Origin: an uncultured Aquimarina sp.
GTDB taxonomy: Bacteria; Bacteroidota; Bacteroidia; Flavobacteriales; Flavobacteriaceae
Direction of reading: 5' to 3'
DNA: 64,000 nt
NCBI GenBank assembly: GCA_947493035.1
Contig: CANLOW010000001.1
Span: 62,001 to 126,000, forward strand
Shown here: in pieces, positions 10,101-16,866 of the stretch
Position numbering within the stretch: the first letter of the stretch is position 1
Layout: each line of letters opens with the position of its first letter
The notes under the pieces: generated by a model
Seen by the model: the letters and a program-made list of their open reading frames with translations, nothing else
Databases searched by the model: none
Told to the model about the DNA's origin: nothing
Program-made: the position numbers and the translations under genes

Positions 10101-11442
10101 GATTTTCATTCAATAAACGAGCATTTTCCAATATCGAATAATCTGTACCCTCATCAATATTAATCCCATTAATAGTCATTTCTCCTTTAACAGAAGCATT
10201 ATCCCTAATGAAGCTCGGTAAATTTTCAGGGTTAAAGGTGTTATTTCTATTATCTGGTAATTTTCGATTTTTATCTCTCGGTATTATACTTAAATCTCGT
10301 GTAAAACCTCCTGAACTCACCCCTACATTTTCAGGCTCACCCTCTCCTAAATCTTGTAATGCCACTAAGTTTCTAGCATTAGAAAGTGTCCTCGAATTAT
10401 TACTAGAACGATTGGTAATCCAAACTTGAATACGTGTAATATTAATGTTCGAATTGATAAACGGATAACGCTCTAATGACTCATCATAAGTATCTCTAAA
10501 GTAATGTGATAAGAAGAAATGACGATTTTCATCATAGTCCAATGCATTAATTTCAAAATCTTCTACCGTACCACCGGCTTGTATCTGTACACGACGGGTA
10601 TCCGATCGTTGCTCAGAAAACACCCCAGTTACCGTAGTTTTACCAAACTGAAACTGAGCCTTCACCCCAAATAAACTTTGCGCCCCTTGTATTAACGAAC
10701 TATTCAACGGAAAATTAACATTACCAATCTCTAAGGCTTGTACGATAGCATCTTCATTAGGCTCGTAAGCTAACTTTAACTGATTTTGAAAATCGAAAGT
10801 AGATTCGGTATCGTAGTTTGCCGTTACAGACAAACGTGTTCCCACATTACCCGTTAAACTCAAACTAATACGCTGACCAAAATCAAAAGAAAAATTACCT
10901 TGTTGTTGCGGTGACAAAGAAGGATTATCAATACGATTGTACAACACTCCTAAATCGACCTCAACAGAACCCTGAGGTACAATTTCTATTTCATTACTAC
11001 CAAATACTGTTTCAAAAAAACCTGAGTTCACATAAAATATAGGCAGTAAACGTTTTCTTTTTTCCTCTGCATCTTCTCCTCTACCGGTCAAAGCATCGCT
11101 CTTACTTTTAAAGTATTTACGCACCTCCTCTTTCTGAATCAGCTTAAAAAACTCATCCGGAGACAAATACAATGGGTAACGTACATTATATTCGCCGAGC
11201 TTTGTATTAAATACATAGCGATTGCGTACGGGATCATATTCATATTTACCCTGAATACTATTAGGATCCGGTAATGATAATGGTTTGAAAGAAAAAGTGG
11301 TGCTTGTAGAATCTCTCTTTATCGGTGCATTCTGAGCGAAAACCGATTTACTAAAAGAAAATAAAAAAACAACAACAACGAAAAACGCCTTTCGAAAGGA
11401 TTGATTAGTCGAATACAATGTGTTATAATTTTTTAAGTGCAA
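4105..11442 (-). CDS. sprA: SprA, outer-membrane translocon of the type IX secretion system
   Basis: A 2445-residue protein matching the usual giant size of SprA/Sov (about 2400). It forms the 36-strand outer-membrane channel through which type IX substrates with C-terminal sorting domains leave the periplasm. A signal peptide is visible (AFFVVVVFLFSFSKSVFAQ, cleaved near residue 37). The rest is a long alternation of beta-strand-rich barrel sequence and Asn/Asp-rich loops, ending in an aromatic C-terminus (...RSGFTLRYNFGN). The start overlaps the end of ruvA by 20 bp and vanZ follows after one base. The arrangement ruvA-sprA-(gcvH)-vanZ-tonB is typical of Flavobacteriia. The protein at 20701-23001 is a likely substrate. 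Confidence 0.97.
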   Translation of the reverse strand: MHLKNYNTLYSTNQSFRKAFFVVVVFLFSFSKSVFAQNAPIKRDSTSTTFSFKPLSLPDPNSIQGKYEYDPVRNRYVFNTKLGEYNVRYPLYLSPDEFFKLIQKEEVRKYFKSKSDALTGRGEDAEEKRKRLLPIFYVNSGFFETVFGSNEIEIVPQGSVEVDLGVLYNRIDNPSLSPQQQGNFSFDFGQRISLSLTGNVGTRLSVTANYDTESTFDFQNQLKLAYEPNEDAIVQALEIGNVNFPLNSSLIQGAQSLFGVKAQFQFGKTTVTGVFSEQRSDTRRVQIQAGGTVEDFEINALDYDENRHFFLSHYFRDTYDESLERYPFINSNINITRIQVWITNRSSNNSRTLSNARNLVALQDLGEGEPENVGVSSGGFTRDLSIIPRDKNRKLPDNRNNTFNPENLPSFIRDNASVKGEMTINGINIDEGTDYSILENARLLNENQFTLNTQLGYISLNQRLNNNEILGVAYQYTRGGQVFQVGEFANDGVSGTRIPGLDTTPEEENGFSSSQNLVVKQLKSSVTDVSQPVWDLMMKNVYALGTFRLEREDFRLNIVYANPSPRNFIESVNVTQNTQGERIPFGDSKPTLLRLFRMDQLNINNDPVTGGDGFFDFFPGLTVDTENGTIIFPVSEPFGEHLFDALVATGDTGDYEAPNTYNLDQKQYVFNTLYSTTKIDAEQKQANKNLFRLKGRYKQTGQNGISIGAFNVPRGSVRVTAGGRLLQEGLDYTVNYQLGRVEIIDPALLASNTPIEVSTENNAVFGQQVKRFTGVNFETKVSEDFVFGGTLLNLRERPFTQKSNLNFEPINNTILGLNANYSTEVPFLTRMVNKLPNIDTEAPSNFSIRGEFAYLFSNSPSAADFDGKVTSYVDDFEGAQTRIDISNPLSWELSSVPEGNGTTGVPFDESIGDNTPADQLLTGYKRAGLSWYTIDPIFYNTSRPSGISVEDISTPEARRVSVNELFPNTQIPQNQTRSLFTFDLHYRPDERGPYNYNPDYVDPNPDNDIAEGVETTEARENFGGITRAINSTNFEQTNVEFVEFWLLNPYVGSTENVNRANVGQIRFNIGNISEDVLKDNKKMYENGLPETTEDIDVDLNGFGRVPENQSLVYGFDNDGAARTQQDAGFDGIKNEREQSISAVYGGLEDPAGDDYQYFLQAERTETIVDRYRKYNGTDGNSITEVSESNRGNGTVPTVEDVNRDNTHSTLNQYFEYTVNLSSEELRLGGNRGMVKDVTDVLTVGTPDGGNVEAQWVQIQIPVNSDELREAIGGINDLRSANFIRMYLTGFERPILLRLGSLDLVRGTYRQYLQTNSTSGVDTEGINITTAGAAGLDVSSVSVEQNPKYTIPPGVVREQSNNNNTIIAQDERSLSLRVNNLAAGDARAVYNNYNIDMRQYENVELFVHAEGLDQAGLEDNETSAILRFGSDFTENFYQVEIPLEVTGFNERSPDDVWPDANRFNLPLELLQKVKAEFNAANANLEDRRNLVFYNESLQVVTEDFVPAAGALKVGIKGNPSFGNVKVFMLGVKNNTGISKDVEVWFNELRLSGLKNQGGWAAVANVDTNIADFASVSGSGRISTIGFGSIEQGPSERSQEDLKQYDVTTNVQLGQLLPKKWGVQIPVSYSRGEELITPQYDPFDEDLLLEDVLDAADRNSSPDAPTRDEIEERSTEYTKRQSVSLIGLRKNRVGERKPMPYDIENFSFSGTYNQEDHRSFEIEKAQNLGLNLSGTYNYNFVPWEITPFDKSKFTQKGKYWQWLKDLNFNPLPTNVSFTGGLNRRFNEQLFRDVLLGEGDIKLDPLQQRNYLFNWQYALGFNFTKSLSMNFTSTSDRIVRNFISKDQNGNDIVNPSNSIWDGLSDIGDPNTLNQSLQANYTLPFSKFPVLSFINSTYSYTGNYQWQKSSEFFLDAGLTNQDGTPVASLGNTIQNSSIHRLNTSFDLNKFYKEIGFVKRTSNSKKVKKKKDTLSSGPKIASRTRTTKKAKTPNNKLKPSIKAYNTVVAVVSGLKKLNVNYQRDSGTVLPGFTQQVGLLGTLKPSLGFTFGSQADIRQEAARRGYLTIYDQFNEQYQTRNSEQLDLQGTLEFIKDLKIDITANRTKSTTYAENFRVDDLGNRNFRFNSLTPYESGNFNISTILLKTSFQSSNEGGSKAFEEFKANRLRIANRLAGSNASRGEDGVFPDGYGRNSQAVLLPAFLAAYTGEDAGSVSLGAFRSFPLPNWNLKYTGLMKKKWFKKRFKRFSVNHGYRSDYSINQFQTNLEFDINDSDKKDQSGNLLTETLYGNISLSEQFSPLLKLDLETKSSIKVSGELRRDRALSFSFDNQLLTEVLGNEFILGLGYRIKDIRLKTRFGGKRKIIKSDLNLKADISLRQNETIIRNLDIDNSQVTSGQSVYSIRFTSDYALSKNLTALFFYDHTFSRFAISTSFPTATIRSGFTLRYNFGN

Positions 11443-12004
11443 GTTTTATGGTTTCCTCCACAGTTACTTCACTATTAGTTTTAATAATATTCTCTACTAC
11501 TTTTTGGGCAGCCTTGCGGTTGAAACCTAAAGTCTCTAGTGCAGATAACGCTTCATCTTTGACAGTATTGCTTTCTACCATCGAAACTTCCTCCATATCA
11601 AAGATCTTTAACACCTTTTCTTTAAGGTCTAAAATTACACGTTGAGCTGTTTTTGCTCCAATCCCTTTAACGGATTGAATCGTTGCAACATCCCCAGCGG
11701 CTAAAGCTTCCTTTACCTGATTAGGACTTAATGACGATAACATAGTACGCGCTGTACTTGTACCAATACCTGATACAGAAATTAATAAACGAAATATTTC
11801 ACGCTCTAAACGCTCTACAAATCCATAAAGCGTATGACTATCTTCCTTAACCTGAAGATGCGTATACAATTGTAACACCTCTTCATTTCCAATTTTAGAA
11901 AACGTATGCAATGAAATATTAATAAAATACCCAACTCCATTACATTCGATCACCACTTCTGTTGGATTTTTCTCTACTAATTTCCCTTTGATGTGTGTTA
12001 TCAT
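11423..12004 (-). CDS. ruvA: Holliday junction branch migration protein RuvA
   Basis: The DNA-binding subunit of the RuvAB branch-migration complex. The start is placed at the ATG at 12004 (MITHIKGKLVEKNP, the family N-terminus), giving 193 residues. The frame is open nine codons further upstream but that extension is not conserved. Domains are an N-terminal OB fold (1-62, NGVGYFINIS), two helix-hairpin-helix motifs (about 70-140, LISVSGIGTSTARTML and IQSVKGIGAKTAQRVIL) and a C-terminal RuvB-binding domain (DEALSALETLGFNRKAAQKVV). It overlaps sprA by 20 bp and heads the sprA operon. Confidence 0.96.
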   Translation of the reverse strand: MITHIKGKLVEKNPTEVVIECNGVGYFINISLHTFSKIGNEEVLQLYTHLQVKEDSHTLYGFVERLEREIFRLLISVSGIGTSTARTMLSSLSPNQVKEALAAGDVATIQSVKGIGAKTAQRVILDLKEKVLKIFDMEEVSMVESNTVKDEALSALETLGFNRKAAQKVVENIIKTNSEVTVEETIKLALKKL

Positions 12005-12028
12005 AAAACTTCCCAATAACTGAACCCC

Positions 12029-12059
12029 CAAAAATATAAAAATTCACCTAACACACTAA
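12029..12059 (-). promoter_or_regulatory. Candidate promoter of ruvA-sprA
   Basis: Minus-strand TATTTTTG (12029-12036) fits the TAnnTTTG -7 element. The -33 element 19 bases upstream is imperfect (TTAG at 12056-12059). The predicted start near 12022 would leave a leader of about 17 bases before the ATG at 12004. Confidence 0.35.
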
Positions 12060-12151
12060 TTTTTCAGCCCCAAGAAAAGCACTACTCGCCTTCAATCAGA
12101 CCAACAACTTATTTATCAGACTAAAGAAATGATTTCTTAGATAAGAAGCAT

Positions 12152-12275
12152 AAAAAAAAGAGCCTATTTGGTTACACCATAACCCGCTTTACGCTTTTAC
12201 GCTTCGTCTAATGCCATTTATCAAAGCATTAGACTGCAGGGTAACCGCTACAATCGGGGCTAGGACAAAGACCTG
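12152..12275 (-). ncRNA. Structured intergenic RNA element, possibly of the Flavo-1 type
   Basis: The 447 bp between gntP and ruvA hold no credible ORF. On the minus strand a core AGCCCCGATTGTAGCGG (12245-12261) is followed by GGTTACC, then the 9-bp perfect hairpin GTCTAATGC/GCATTAGAC with an 11-base loop. Next comes a small GGTTA/TAACC hairpin, then GGCT that can pair back to the initial AGCC. Eight T (12152-12159) follow immediately. This looks like a compact transcript with its own terminator. The AGCCCCGAT...AGCGG core is a motif I recall from repeated flavobacterial intergenic elements and possibly from the Flavo-1 RNA family. That family name is from memory and uncertain. Confidence 0.45.
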
Positions 12276-12431
12276 AGGGCATCTGTAACTGTAAAATTCT
12301 TGTAAATTATTATTGAATAAATCACTATAAACAGGAATACCTATAGTATCGATTACGACTAGAAATCTTTCGATTTATTATTTTTTTTTGTAAGACATGA
12401 TTGACTTTAGCAATAAAGTTTTACTCTCTTT

Positions 12432-12449
12432 ACCATTTTTAAAAATGGT
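12432..12449. other. Perfect palindrome just after gntP
   Basis: ACCATTTTTAAAAATGGT is an 18-base perfect palindrome ending 2 bp from the gntP stop codon. There is no T-run behind it and the stem is AT-rich, so it is a weak terminator at best. It may protect the 3' end of the mRNA. Confidence 0.4.
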
Positions 12450-12451
12450 AT

Positions 12452-13774
12452 TTACACCAAAAACCAAAGCATAAAAGTAAAGAAGATACCTAGCAGAGCG
12501 ATTAATGTAGTAAGTATTGTCCAAGATTGAAAGGTCTCTTTTTCATTTAACCCTAAGTATTGCCCCACTAACCAAAAGCCACTATCATTAACGTGCGATA
12601 AAATAGATGCCCCTGAAGCAATCGCTAACACAAAGAGTGCTAATTCGGCTTCTGAAAAACTACCTTGTGATACCAAAGGAAAAACAATACCCGCAGCCGC
12701 AATCATTGCCGTAGTTGCAGAACCTTGCAATACACGTATTAAAGCCGCAACAAAAAAGGCGAAAAACAATGGATGAATTGAAGTAGCATCAATTAAACCA
12801 GCCAATAACTCACCTACTTTAGTTGTGACCAAAATTTGTTTAAAAGCACCTCCTACACCCGTTAGCAAAATAATGACCCCTGCAGGCTCAAAACTTTTCA
12901 CAGAATAGGATAATAATTTCTCTTTAGAAACTCCATTTCTAATTCCTAAAAAATACCACGCTAACAAATTCGCTAAAATCAAAGCCGAAAATGGATGCCC
13001 TAGTAAATTCAGTGTATCACCAAACATACTGTTACTCTTAGAAAAAAGTGTTCTTAAAACAATTAATACAATAGGTAATATCAAAATATAAAACACCATC
13101 GAAAGATTCACATTCTCTAATTTTGAAGGTGTAGTTTCAAACCTTTCTGGCACTTCTACAAAACGTCTTTTTGCTAAAAACCTTCCAAAAATAGGCCCAG
13201 AAATAATAGCTGTAGGCAATCCAACAAGCGCTCCTAACAGAATTACCCAACCCAAATTTGCATTTAATATCTCAGCAACAGCTACAGGGCCAGGTGTTGG
13301 TGGTATAAAGCTATGTGTAATTACCAAACCCGCTAGTAAAGGAATGGCATAAAGAAACAATGATTTCTTTGTTTTTCGAGCTAAGGCATACACCAATGGA
13401 ATTAATATGATAAAGGCAACGTCAAAAAATACAGGTATCGCCACTAAAAAACCGGTCAACATTAATGCCCAAGGAGCTCTTTTAATTTTAAAAATAGCTA
13501 ACAATTTTTCAGCTACCACCTGTACTCCTCCTGAAGATTCTAGAAAGCCTCCAAACAACGCTCCTAAACCAATAATTACAGCTACGAACCCAAGTGTGTC
13601 ACCAACTCCTTTACTAATACTATTAAAAGCCTCATCAATAGATAAACCCGCTAACAAGCCTACCTCTATACAAACAATTAATAAAGAAATAAAAGCAGGA
13701 AGCTTTACCTTTAGTATTAAAAACAATAAGGTCGCCACCCCAAAACTCACAGCTAAAATTAATGGAATATTCAT
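12452..13774 (-). CDS. gntP: Gluconate:H+ symporter, GntP family
   Basis: A 440-residue inner-membrane permease of about 12 hydrophobic segments that imports gluconate or a related sugar acid with protons. Family features include the N-terminal LPAFISLLIVCIEVGLLAG, the segment GGFLESSGGVQVVAEKLL, VITHSFIPPTPGPVAVAEILN, and the late LRVLQGSATTAMIAAAGI (as ALIRVLQGSATTAMI). It begins 1 bp after the gluconokinase stop, so import and phosphorylation are made together. The substrate is inferred from the kinase; family members also carry idonate or fructuronate. Confidence 0.92.
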   Translation of the reverse strand: MNIPLILAVSFGVATLLFLILKVKLPAFISLLIVCIEVGLLAGLSIDEAFNSISKGVGDTLGFVAVIIGLGALFGGFLESSGGVQVVAEKLLAIFKIKRAPWALMLTGFLVAIPVFFDVAFIILIPLVYALARKTKKSLFLYAIPLLAGLVITHSFIPPTPGPVAVAEILNANLGWVILLGALVGLPTAIISGPIFGRFLAKRRFVEVPERFETTPSKLENVNLSMVFYILILPIVLIVLRTLFSKSNSMFGDTLNLLGHPFSALILANLLAWYFLGIRNGVSKEKLLSYSVKSFEPAGVIILLTGVGGAFKQILVTTKVGELLAGLIDATSIHPLFFAFFVAALIRVLQGSATTAMIAAAGIVFPLVSQGSFSEAELALFVLAIASGASILSHVNDSGFWLVGQYLGLNEKETFQSWTILTTLIALLGIFFTFMLWFLV

Positions 13775-13775
13775 A

Positions 13776-14288
13776 CTACTCGACTACTTTTGAAATATTC
13801 AGTTGCCCCATAATTTCGGCTACAATACTTTCCACACTTTTCCCCACACGTACTTGTATTCCTCGATCAGGAGTTTCTAGGGTTTCAAACTGAGAACGCA
13901 ACAATTCTCTATTAAAAAAATGTTCCTTTCTATTTTTCAAACGTGCTTCAATAACTTTACTCGAACCATCTAAGAAAACCCACTGTAAGTAATCTTTATC
14001 TATAATTTCTAGCGTATCTCTATACGCTTTTTTCAATGCTGAACAAGCTAAAACGGCTCCGCCTTCTCTATGCCAAAAACGGATTTCTTGCCCTAACTGC
14101 AACAACCAAGGTGCTCTATCCTTATCATTTAAAGAAATCCCTAAACTCATTTTATCAATGTTCGTTTGCGGATGGTAATCATCTGCATCGTAAAAGGGCA
14201 AAGACAACTCCTTAGCTAATGCTTTCCCCACGGTGGTCTTTCCGCAACCCGAAACCCCATAAATTATATAAATATTTCCTTGTGACAT
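13776..14288 (-). CDS. gntK: Gluconokinase
   Basis: Phosphorylates D-gluconate to 6-phosphogluconate with ATP. It is 170 residues long, typical of the GntK/IdnK small-kinase family. The Walker A motif is GVSGCGKT at 11-18, followed by YDADDYHPQTNIDKMSLG (substrate site), LNDKDRAPWL, and the lid region LLRSQFETLE. It overlaps the GH3 gene by one base and lies 1 bp before gntP, forming a three-gene unit GH3-gntK-gntP. The use of 6-phosphogluconate (pentose phosphate or Entner-Doudoroff) cannot be seen in this window. Confidence 0.94.
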   Translation of the reverse strand: MSQGNIYIIYGVSGCGKTTVGKALAKELSLPFYDADDYHPQTNIDKMSLGISLNDKDRAPWLLQLGQEIRFWHREGGAVLACSALKKAYRDTLEIIDKDYLQWVFLDGSSKVIEARLKNRKEHFFNRELLRSQFETLETPDRGIQVRVGKSVESIVAEIMGQLNISKVVE

Positions 14289-16570
14289 TATTCAATAGTT
14301 AAATTGATTTTATTGATATCATCTTGAGCATGCTTCGCTACCCAAAACACAAAATCCCCTGGTTCGAAAGACCAGCCTTTAGTACTGTTATAAAACTTTA
14401 GATCTTCCGTACTAAAAGTAAAATTGACACGCTTCCTTTCGTTTGCATCTAATCTTATTTTTTCAAATCGCAGCAATTCTTTTACTGGCCTGGTAATACT
14501 TGCCGAAACATCTCTAAAATAAAGTTGTATTGTCTCTTTAATCGGATACTTACCGACATTAGAAACCGTAAAAGAGATAGATATTTGATCTCCCTCTTTT
14601 GGCTGAATTGGAGTCCATTGCACTTCTGAAATCATTGTTTCTGAATATGATAGTCCATACCCGAATGGCCATTGTGGTAAATACCCTGCATCTAAATAAT
14701 GAGAAGTATTCCCTAAAGAACTTTGCCAAGCCCCAACCGGAATATCATCGATGCCTACATATTTTTCAGGTATCACTGGGCGGCCTGTATTTTTATGATT
14801 ATAATAAATAGGTATTTGACCTGCTTTTTTAGGCCAGCTTATTGGTAATTTACCCGAAGGAGACACCTCTCCATAAAGTAATGATTTCAATGCTACGCCC
14901 CCCATGGTTCCGGGATGCCATGCCATCAAGACAGCATCTACTTTAGGTAATACTCTTTCTAAAGTAATCGGACGACCCGCCATTACCACCAATACTATTG
15001 GCTTCCCTAGATTAGATAACTCTAACAACAACTCTTCTTGTACACCAGGTAAACTAAGATCTGCTCGGCTATGTGCTTCACCTGACAGAATCGCTTCTTC
15101 CCCTCCAAAAAACACTATCACATCAGCTGACTTAGCAGCACGTATGGCTTCATTAAATTTTTCTTTTGATTTGTCTCTACTGTAAGCCACACCTTTTGCA
15201 TAACTCCATTCTAAACCTTTATCTTCTTTAAATGCCTGCAAAGGTGTTATCGTATGCTCTTTTTCTCCATCAAATGTCCATGTACCTAATTGTTCATGCG
15301 GAGCATCGACTAAAGGTCCAATCAAAGCAATTTTTTGCTTTTTTGAAATCGGTAATCGCTTTTCCTTATTCTTTAGCAATACCATACTTTCTACAGCTGC
15401 TTCTTTTGCGGCATCTAAGTGAGATTTAGCATACAAAACAGCATCATCCTTTTCAAAATATGGGTTTTCGAATAGTCCTAATTCAAATTTAATACGTAAA
15501 ATATTCCTAACTATAGCATTTAATTTCTTCTCCGAAAAAAGCCCCTCTTCAATCAATTCTTCTAAATGCTCTTCATACGCAGTACTAGTCATTTCCATGT
15601 CCAACATCGCATTAATTCCTTTTGAGGCAGCTTCTTTTTTATCTTTAGCAAATCCATGGTTAATCATTTCGGTTACCGAATTCCAATCACTAACAACAAA
15701 CCCATCAAAACCCCAATCATTTCGAAGTACTTCTTTCAACAAATAGGAATTTCCAGATACTGGAACTCCATTCAACTCATTAAAACCAGCCATAAAAGTG
15801 GCACAATTAGCTTCTACTGCTGATTTAAATGGTTTTAAGTACTCATTATGCAACAAGTTTTCATTAATATTCGCCGTATTGTAATCCCTTCCTCCCTCTG
15901 CAGCTCCATAACCAGCAAAATGCTTTGCACAAGCTGCAATACTAGTTGTTTCTTTTAGCGAATCTCCTTGAAAGCCTTTGATGTACGCTTTACCCATCTC
16001 TGAAGTCAAATACGAATCTTCTCCTGCCGATTCGGCAATACGCCCCCATCTTGGGTCCCTAGAAATATCTAACATCGGTGCAAATGTCCAGCGAATCCCT
16101 TTGCTGCTTGCTTCTACAGCTGAAATGCGCGCTCCTCGCTCTACCAAATGAGGGTTAAATGTTGCTGCCTGTCCTAGTGGAATGGGAAAAATAGTCTTAA
16201 AACCATGTATCACATCTCTTGCAAAAATCAAAGGAATACCATTAGGGCTTTCTTCTATCGCAATACGTTGTAATTCTGCAGCATCTTCTACATTCATTAT
16301 ATTCAAGAAAGACCCCACTTTACCATCTCTAACAGCTTGCTTTAAATGTTCTGGTAATTCTTTTACTCGACTAGATTTACCTCGCTGAGCTGTTTGACCT
16401 ATCTTTTCAATTAAGGTCATTTTCTGAAGAACACTATCTACCTTTCTCTCTATACGGATTTCTTTACCCGATAATGAAGACTTAGAAAAGTCTTTGCAAG
16501 AAGACATTAACACCACAACCAGAAATACGACTAATCCTTTATACAACAACCTCTTATCAAAAAAACACAT
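14288..16570 (-). CDS. bglX: Beta-glucosidase-like lipoprotein, glycoside hydrolase family 3 (BglX type)
   Basis: A 760-residue exo-acting glycosidase that releases terminal beta-linked glucose or related sugars. The lipoprotein signal ends LMSSC (Cys25), so the protein is anchored in an outer or inner membrane. Domain order is the GH3 N-terminal barrel (about 45-370), with conserved GIRWTFAPMLDISRDPRWGR and KHFAGYGAAEGGRDYN. The nucleophile Asp295 is in FVVSDW. The GH3 C-terminal domain (about 400-620) has SGEAHSRADLSLPG, and a fibronectin III-like domain ends the protein (about 655-755). It is first in a unit with gntK and gntP, suggesting it acts on a glucosyl-gluconate or other oxidised glucoside. 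That substrate is inferred only from the neighbours. Confidence 0.92.
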   Translation of the reverse strand: MCFFDKRLLYKGLVVFLVVVLMSSCKDFSKSSLSGKEIRIERKVDSVLQKMTLIEKIGQTAQRGKSSRVKELPEHLKQAVRDGKVGSFLNIMNVEDAAELQRIAIEESPNGIPLIFARDVIHGFKTIFPIPLGQAATFNPHLVERGARISAVEASSKGIRWTFAPMLDISRDPRWGRIAESAGEDSYLTSEMGKAYIKGFQGDSLKETTSIAACAKHFAGYGAAEGGRDYNTANINENLLHNEYLKPFKSAVEANCATFMAGFNELNGVPVSGNSYLLKEVLRNDWGFDGFVVSDWNSVTEMINHGFAKDKKEAASKGINAMLDMEMTSTAYEEHLEELIEEGLFSEKKLNAIVRNILRIKFELGLFENPYFEKDDAVLYAKSHLDAAKEAAVESMVLLKNKEKRLPISKKQKIALIGPLVDAPHEQLGTWTFDGEKEHTITPLQAFKEDKGLEWSYAKGVAYSRDKSKEKFNEAIRAAKSADVIVFFGGEEAILSGEAHSRADLSLPGVQEELLLELSNLGKPIVLVVMAGRPITLERVLPKVDAVLMAWHPGTMGGVALKSLLYGEVSPSGKLPISWPKKAGQIPIYYNHKNTGRPVIPEKYVGIDDIPVGAWQSSLGNTSHYLDAGYLPQWPFGYGLSYSETMISEVQWTPIQPKEGDQISISFTVSNVGKYPIKETIQLYFRDVSASITRPVKELLRFEKIRLDANERKRVNFTFSTEDLKFYNSTKGWSFEPGDFVFWVAKHAQDDINKINLTIE

Positions 16571-16695
16571 TGATTACAATTTATATCTCCCCCTAATTTA
16601 CTGTAACTATTTCCTTGCTTTTTCTATGTTTTTAATATTTAAATCGTTTTGGTTCATATGAATCAGAAAATGCAACAATTTTTACTTTAGCCTGA

Positions 16696-16756
16696 AACCC
16701 GCATTATGTATTAGAAAATCTATTCCGTATCGAAGTTCTAATGCATAATACGGGTT
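16696..16756. repeat. Imperfect inverted repeat between maeB and bglX
   Basis: Two 21-base arms (16696-16716 and 16736-16756) are inverted copies differing at two positions. Each arm reads AACCCG-yATTATG-yATTAGAA in outline, with a 19-base centre. No ORF lies inside. It resembles a small REP-like or MITE-like palindrome. It is separate from the maeB terminator that follows. The 16571-16866 gap holds nothing else that can be recognised. Confidence 0.6.
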
Positions 16757-16760
16757 AAAA

Positions 16761-16794
16761 CAAAAAGTGCGACTTCATTTAAGAAATCGCACTA
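16761..16794 (-). terminator. Intrinsic terminator after maeB
   Basis: Stem AGTGCGA/TCGCACT (16766-16772 and 16788-16794), with CTT/AAG pairing possible inside. On the minus strand it is followed by TTTTTG. It lies about 72 bp downstream of the maeB stop. Confidence 0.7.
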
Positions 16795-16866
16795 ATAACA
16801 ATGTTTGCTATTGGAACAAACTATTCTTTTTTAAAAACTATATCATAAAGTCAGCAACTCTATATA

